DNA of 64,000 nt from Berberis thunbergii (taxonomy: Eukaryota; Streptophyta; Magnoliopsida; Ranunculales; Berberidaceae), in the NCBI GenBank assembly GCA_003290165.1, contig QNQO01006987.1, forward strand, positions 434,001 to 498,000, in the 5' to 3' direction. A model generated the notes under the pieces. The model was not told the DNA's origin. It saw only the letters and a list, made by a program, of their open reading frames with translations, and ran no database searches. Below are positions 58,309 through 64,000 of this stretch, piece after piece. The position numbers and the translations under genes are program-made. Each line of letters starts with the position of its first letter. The first letter of the stretch is position 1.

Positions 58309-58882
58309 TCCCAGAATGGCGCAAAATTTTGGATGTAAATTTTACTGACCTAAATTAATAGACTAATAAACTTAATTATTATATTGCATGTGCATGGTTG
58401 TCTAACTAGTAGACAATTGAAAATACGGGTCGATCCCACGAGGATTGAAGACACAATAAAAAAAATATAATTTATTTAGACTATTCTAAAATGGGGGTTA
58501 CTACGATTGAAAATTTCTAACCTAATGGAATAAAATTAAACAACTAAAAATCAAATTGTTTAAAACCTTACTTTTTGTTTTCATTAAGCGAGAAGCATTA
58601 GGGATGAACAATCCCTTGCTTGTATTGATGATGTGATTGTTAATAATCGTAGGATTTTTAAGTTCACAATCCATTTCAGCAAAAGGCTAAGCCCTAGCAT
58701 TGCGTGTCTTGTAACGACACAATCACAGTCAAGTAAAACATGGTTTGAATATAAAAATAGAGTACCCTAACTGTGGACTAGTCTAGATATCAAATTCGAT
58801 ATAATCAGTGAAAATATTGTATTTAACATTGAAGCACAAAGAAACAGTAAAACAAATTAAACACGCTATAGAAAACCATGGT
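58309..58882 (-). repeat. 5' LTR fragment (U5 side) with degenerate primer site
   Basis: 58334-58882 matches 7392-8035 of the reference LTR (aacctaaattaatagg, gtcgatcccacgaggattg, gactagtctagatatcaaa) and stops at aaaccatggt. Directly left, 58309-58327 reads on the minus strand TTTTGCGCCATTCTGGGAG, which may be a decayed primer site. The outer (U3-side) part is missing. Confidence 0.75.
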
Positions 58883-61381
58883 CAATCTACAATATATTGA
58901 CATGGTCCGATTGGCGTGTTGTCGATCTTCATGAATATGGTACTCTATGATTCTATATGGAGCACAACAAATCGAGATAGCAAACAACTCTGAACTATCA
59001 AATATCCAATAAGGTTGATCAATATTCGAAAGTTCGTTATTGTTTGCTATATAAGTTACATCCATTAAATTTCAGAGCTTGGATGTGTGAGACAAATGGC
59101 AGTTGGACAGGACAATTTTTCAAGGAAAATGAGTTTCTCAGTTCAGGGTGCAAGAGGAGCAAGTAAAATCAGTATTCTTAAGCAGAGGAAAAGCATATGA
59201 AGCTTGCAGTAACATGATTTATGTACAATTTGTGAGCATTTAACTCAAAAACTCAATATATTTATTGTCGTTGATTTAGGCAATAAGTGTTTTCACATAG
59301 GTCCTGTCTACTCTTGAGTAAACCTAACAGCTGAGAATATTTGGCATATCAAAAAAATAAAAGTATTCTCGGCATATCAAAGGAATAAAAGCGATTAGAA
59401 GATGTATCCAAACATTTCTTTCGTAATGATTTTATTCAGTTTTTGCATATTTTCAGACGTACGTATATACAAAAGATAAAGATGAAGATTTCATCACAAT
59501 CAAAATTGTAGATTCATGTGATTGCCACAATCAGAAGAAATCAGATATTACACTAGATCTTCACTTACCTTTGGGAGTGAAACGAATAATTTAACCGTCA
59601 TTTTTTCCTGAAGAAGCAACAATCCTCTTACTCTAAGATGCGGGAACATTTATTGCCTTGTGCTTGGCACCTTCAATAGCCACATTCCTTAGCAACATGT
59701 AGCTATAAAAATTTGTTTGCAGACTTAAGCATTGCATCCCTTCCTTTTCTTCAACTCAACAAAAGAAAGTTTTGTATTCTTGTGAATTAAAAAGCTGCAA
59801 GAATACATTATGGACTGATTTTCTCTACAATAGCAAAAAAAAAAGCAAAATAAGGTTTTGAACCTGAATCTATTCTGAACTTACCATATATTCCATTACT
59901 AACTTCCTCATGCAACACAACCTTGGCTTGAAACAGATAGCAGTGAACTCATACCCTCGACCTTCAAGCACGAAAATTTCTAACACGAAACAAAAAGCAA
60001 TAATCACCAGATGTTCAATCACCTTAGGGAGAGAAACAACCCAAGCACTGTATTGCTTCAAACATAAAGGCCTAGGTTTCCTCTTCCTCATAAAATATGA
60101 GCAAATGATGGTTGTTGCATGATTGTTGCCAATGAAAAGTATGTCTTGTTTCGATTCAAAAAAAGGATGTTATGTCAGTAAAACCAGAACACATTACAAG
60201 TGTCTTTTCTTGCACCGGTTACATGAGAAATTTAGAATAAACCCCACTCCAAAGGCGTTTAAATAGTAGAATCAAGATTATAAATTTCTTAGAGGCTTAC
60301 CTAAATTTATAATACTGCCACTTGCCAGCTAAAAATTCCCCTGTAATTGCTGATGAAGTTTTCGTTGCTTCGTCATAAACTCAATGATCAACCTACCGTA
60401 TAATAGAGGAAACACAAGATCAAACAAAAGAAATTGATAAGAGGATATCATATGAGCAAAACAACATCCAAAAGAGATTTCAACGAACCACGTAAAGAAA
60501 CAAAAATTTGGTGCATGGTCTCCTATGCGAGACAGGCAATTGGCTCAACTTCATTAGAAAAATGGGATGCAACAACAATATTAATGGAAAACTCACATGT
60601 AAGATTCAAAGTCCCATGCTTATTTTAAATCTTAAGCTTAAGTTAACTATTCAAAGCTAATACATACATATGCCAATATCTATCTGCTGAAAACTTATCA
60701 ATCATACACTATTCTTCCGAAATCCCAATTCTTATGGACCACTACTGAAAATAAAAATATAATTATTCAAACTTCCCAACAAATTTGTCATTAGAAAAAG
60801 GAAAAAGCTTTCAATATGAAGCCATATCATCCAAAGAATGGTTTATGCCTTTTATTTTCTCATGTTGACAACAATAACATAATGAAACTTATGAAGAGTT
60901 CACAATGCATGATATAATTCAGAAGAGGCTTGACCAACTGAATGGCATGAAATGCTTTTTTAGGCTATGATGAATAACCTGCAAAGATTATAAGATCGTC
61001 CAAGTACCATTAATAAGCGTGAAATAAATATTAGCTTGTTTGGTTTTCTCCATCCAACAAAGATCAATAAGAACTTTAAACAATTTTGACTCTATTTTCA
61101 AGATTAGAGATTTAGATTAGATAAGTTTAGGAGTGAAAAACAACAAAAAGACTGAAATAGATAACATATTATGCTAATTGACAAGACTACATTGTTCAAA
61201 GTTAACCAAAAAGAACTCAAAAGTTAATCCTTAGACTAAAAAGACCAAAAACAATATTTCAATTAGAAATGATTTGATGTAATCAACAAAAAACTAAGAA
61301 CACATTCAGAATTTTATTTTTAGAACACAATAACATATACTATGATGAAATAGAAAAATGGGAAGTAGAAATAGTACATAC
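58883..61381 (-). other. Low-copy-looking region with exon-like pieces
   Basis: Two minus-strand pieces have plausible splice borders. 60298-60380 ends at AAATTTAG|GTAAGC and reads YDEATKTSSAITGEFLAGKW. 59555-59690 reads LRNVAIEGAKHKAINVPAS with a stop, ending at AAAG|GTAAG. A further piece near 59885-59935 ends at ATATG|GTAAGT. I do not recognise them. They may be parts of one decayed gene or of several captured ones. Confidence 0.35.
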
Positions 61382-61480
61382 AGGGTCAAGGATGATAGGT
61401 TTAGGGCCATAATCGGCAGTGAGGAGGAAGTAGGAAGCACTGATAGTAGCCACCAGCCAAGTGACTTGTGAATCAACCCC
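61382..61480 (-). pseudogene. Unidentified exon with membrane-like segment
   Basis: The minus strand reads TWLVATISASYFLLTADYGP followed by KPIILDP and a good donor site (CCT|GTATGT at 61376-61381). The hydrophobic stretch followed by DYGPKP looks like the start of a small membrane protein, but no start codon or partner exon was found. It has the same orientation as the kinesin exons next to it. Confidence 0.4.
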
Positions 61481-61665
61481 AACCAAGTGATTTTAGAGTT
61501 TAATGTATCACTATCTCTTTATCTACTTCGAAATAACTAATAGTTTCAAGAAACTAACTTGAGCAGCAACAATATCAATGTCTACAAGCAATTGATAGGA
61601 TGAAAAAAAAAACAAAAAACAATTGATTAGACCTAATTGAGTCCAATATAAAACAAAATTATTAT

Positions 61666-61969
61666 CAAAGATTTGCATTTGTAGCTTCAAGCCAAACAAT
61701 CCTTTCCTTGAGAACCTACAAAAGAGGTTCATGTCTCAGTACCTCAAGACACATATATAATAGAATTTTTTTAAGAAAGTCTTCACTTCTCAGTACAAAA
61801 ATTAAAAAGATGAAGAAGTGATAAGTTGAATTGACAAAGAAATATTATGTAGCACTCAGATACCTGCACTTCATCGGAAGAGGTGACTCCACCACGGGCA
61901 CAAAGTAATTCTTCTTGCAAGTATTCTATTTGTTGACGCCTCCTTTGCATCTCATTGGACATTGGATCT
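61666..61969 (-). pseudogene. KIN-4 kinesin gene fragment (two exons)
   Basis: Exon 61969-61864 is preceded by TTAATAG and followed by GTATCTG. It reads DPMSNEMQRRRQQIEYLQEE and LLCARGGVTSSDEVQ. The next exon starts at 61715 after TTTTGTAG and reads VLKERIVWLEATNANL, then reaches a stop. The order and wording match the coiled-coil region just after the motor domain of plant KIN-4 (chromokinesin-like) proteins, whose full length exceeds 1000 residues. Motor, remaining stalk and tail are absent, and the second exon is cut short. This is a gene fragment, not a working kinesin. Confidence 0.85.
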
Positions 61970-62383
61970 CTATTAACATGAACAAGGTAATACGTTCACT
62001 GTTCAGATCTCAACAAAACACGGTTTGGTCATCAAAGAAACATAGAATCAAGAATCAAAACATGAAAATCACCCCGAATCGTAGGAGAGACGAGACTGAG
62101 AGGCTTCAAGTTCCTTGAGAATCTCATAATGAGACCAATCGAGATGCCTCTTGATCGAAGCATATCGAGATGCCTCTTGACCGATTCAAATCGAGAGGAG
62201 ACGAGATCTAAGATTATTGTCGGTGCTTTCTCGAAATAAGATCTGGTGGTTCTAGGTTGGATCAGAATAACACAACTGATGAAGAAAAGAAGTTACAAGA
62301 ATGAGGGAAAAGGAGCAGGAAATAGAGGCGCCAACTTGAAAGCAAATTATGACCTGTGATACCCATCATTCACCCAATTCACA
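61970..62383. other. Spacer between kinesin fragment and gag remnant
   Basis: Contains a short tandem duplication (tcgagatgcctcttga, near 62139 and 62167). No gene recognised. Confidence 0.4.
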
Positions 62384-63350
62384 ATGGAAACTAGATCCAA
62401 AGAAATAGAAATGTTTATGAAGGAGATGAAAAAAAACCTTACTGAGCATGGTGGTCAGATTAATCAAGTCAAGGAAGAGCTTAAAAAAGTACGCAGACGC
62501 AAGATCTATTAGAGAAGAAAATGGAGGCAAGGTTTGAGTAAATCGTCCAGTTGCTTCAACACGACAAGGGAGTCTCTGGAGGGACCAGTAACAACAGATT
62601 TTCTATAGCTCAGGCTTTTGGATCAACTGACAAAATCAATCGATCTGCTATAGCACAGGCTTCTGGATCCACTGACCAAACCAACAGGTCTTTCTCCCAA
62701 CTTCTCTAGACACCCCAAGTTGGATTTTCTCCAATTTGAAGGGATGAATCCTAGATCATGGGCTAAGAAGAGTGAAAGGTATTTTACATTCTACCAAATA
62801 CCAGAAGAAAACAATGTGGTAAAGCTGATCTTTGGTTCTTAAATTACCTAATAGGCAAGGATGTGATCCAGTGGAGTATTTTTGCTCATGACTCATGACC
62901 AATGTGAGAGGTTTGAAGAAGCCGTATTAGACAATTATGTTGATTCCTTTAATAAGCTAAGTCAGAACTCTACTGTGAGTGAATATTACGATAAGTTTGA
63001 GGGAACTTAAGTCCCTGATGTTATCTCATAATAAACACTTAAGGTGTGTTTGGTTGCATGGAATCCTATGTCATGAAAATACATGAGAGAGCTCCTACAT
63101 TTTAGGCTAAATTGATGTACACTCCACATTCACCATTTTATTTTGTGATCAATGGTGGGAATGAAAGTCCCATGAACATGGGAATCTCACTCCTTGGACC
63201 CCCAAGGCATGTGATTTTCATGTTCATGGGACTTTTATTCCCGCCATTGATCACAAAATCGAATGGTGGATGTGGAGTGATACCTCCCCGGATAAATTGT
63301 ATCATCAACCAGGTTTCGTCAGCTATATTTCATAACCTCAATCATAGTAT
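62384..63350 (+). pseudogene. Gypsy gag remnant (chromovirus-like), interrupted
   Basis: From the ATG at 62384: METRSKEIEMFMKEMKKNLT, stops, then KLDFLQFEGMNPRSWAKKSE and RYFTFYQIPEENNVV, followed by NYVDSFNKLSQNSTVSEYYD KFEGT and SLMLSHNKHL, the usual order in plant Ty3/gypsy gag. A foldback element (~63040-63300) interrupts it. Beyond, decayed frames may continue to ~63400. No pol or LTR is visible. A truncated copy. Confidence 0.75.
63040..63300. mobile_element. Foldback MITE in gag remnant
   Basis: Inverted arms of ~65 bp (63117-63180 and 63213-63286) share actccacat, gtgatcaatgg and agtcccatgaacatg, with ~35 bp between. The left border taaggtgtgtttggttg resembles PIF/Harbinger (Tourist-like) ends, but the right end does not mirror it, so the class is uncertain. 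Confidence 0.6.
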
Positions 63351-63420
63351 CAACTAGAACCAATCTTTCCCCTTTCCACATCAGCCTGATGCTATTATTG
63401 TTACTTATGAGATCAGTTTT

Positions 63421-63600
63421 TATCAGTGTTTTAAAAATCGGCCTAGGCGCTAGAAGGTGAAAAATCGCCCAGATTAATGGCTGGGCGGGTAGTCTGGGCG
63501 GTTCTGGGCAGTCTGGACGGGTCTGGGCGGGATCTAGGCGGGGTCTAGGCGGCCTAGGCGGGGTCTGGGCGGGTCTAGGCGGCCTAAGCGTTTTTTATTT
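63421..63600. repeat. GC-rich tandem motif (ggtctaggcgg), possibly MITE end
   Basis: Starts cagtgttttaaaaatcggcc, then ~10-bp units gtctgggcgg / gtctaggcgg repeat about a dozen times up to aagcgttttttatttt. Similar ttttaaaaa...cctaggcgc termini occur in plant hAT-like MITEs. The other end was not found in the window. Confidence 0.6.
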
Positions 63601-64000
63601 TTTAATAAGGCTGATTGTGTTCTTATTTTATCTTCTTTCCTATTTTTAGAAATAAACTATTTAATTATTTTTTATTCAGTATATGTCTAAATGTAGCAAA
63701 TGATGATTACTTAATGGAATTCTCAAATGATTTGCAAGTACCAATTTTACTAATGTAGATTTTATCAAACATAACTGAGGTTATTCATGCAATTTGAAGA
63801 AAAATAAAAGAGTACACAAATTCAAATTTATATAAAGTACCCATCATGACCAACTTCAGTCATTTGAGTTTTAATAAATTTTGTTCACAATTGTTAAATT
63901 TTCATGTTTTTAAATTTTGCATATGTATATTGGCATTAAATTGGATGTAATTGATAAGGTATTATGTTTAACTTTTGTAAATTATTAAAGTAATAATACA
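63601..64000. other. AT-rich end of window
   Basis: No feature seen. Confidence 0.5.

Larger units (their letters stand above)
48541..58882 (-). mobile_element. Athila-like gypsy element with incomplete, complementary LTRs
   Basis: The minus strand carries gag (~56640-55563), a protease-linker remnant, RT (54607), RNase H, integrase and a long 3' non-coding region. A primer site like GCCGTTGCCGGGGATT lies at 57911-57932. The left LTR piece (48541-49687) holds only the U3-side part, and the right piece (58334-58882) only the U5-side part; both stop at the same LTR position. All frames are broken. Lineage is inferred from the primer site, the gag phrase LPLNSGGSLIKMNANGIWD and the LTR-proximal blocks. 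Confidence 0.82.

Overview
This is nuclear DNA of a flowering plant. The sequence is AT-rich and intron-bearing. It holds a complete three-exon gene for photosystem I subunit N (PsaN), one further intact plant-type membrane-protein gene, and a dense nest of plant transposons: Tat- and Athila-like Ty3/gypsy, Ty1/copia, L1-type LINEs, MULE, hAT-like, CACTA-like and foldback MITEs. The species cannot be fixed from sequence alone. I found no bacterial operon, CRISPR array, phage or organelle gene cluster, and no tRNA or rRNA gene.

Layout. 1-6092: Tat-lineage gypsy element on the minus strand, with its antisense ORF on the plus strand and a foldback MITE inside that ORF. 6478-6800: aquaporin (PIP) pseudogene. 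7043-7210: palindromic MITE with a perfect 9-bp target duplication. 7392-12191: internally deleted gypsy element. 13719-18551: MULE-like element with ~165-bp terminal inverted repeats, holding a degraded LINE. 19290-20525: another LINE tail. 21294-21591: CACTA-like MITE. 22133-23151: psaN, with a MITE in intron 2. 23497-29593: Ty1/copia element with a perfect 5-bp duplication, sitting in a ~100-bp tandem repeat. 30407-30544: second copy of the 9-bp-duplication MITE. 31300-34500: degraded LINEs, one carrying a hAT-like MITE with a perfect 8-bp duplication. 34929-35585: intact membrane-protein gene, minus strand. 35981-46559: remnant of a second Tat element, plus strand. It is interrupted by a deletion-derivative element (37132-41388, duplication caaac) and by a solo LTR (43573-45230, duplication tctca). 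46560-48292: 5' end of a third Tat element, minus strand, head-to-head with the previous one. 48541-58882: Athila-like element, minus strand, with oddly complementary LTR pieces and an inverted U3 segment. 58883-62300: low-copy-looking DNA with exon-like pieces, including two KIN-4 kinesin exons. 62384-63350: gypsy gag remnant broken by a foldback element. 63421-63600: GC-rich tandem motif.

All transposon coding regions seen are broken by stops and frameshifts. Insertion order can be read from the nesting: the deletion derivative at 37132-41388 and the solo LTR at 43573-45230 are younger than the Tat element they interrupt. The only convincingly functional genes are psaN and the unnamed membrane protein. 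The most unusual structures are the Athila-like locus, the head-to-head LTRs and two MITE families with clean evidence of mobility. No previously undescribed cellular system is evident.
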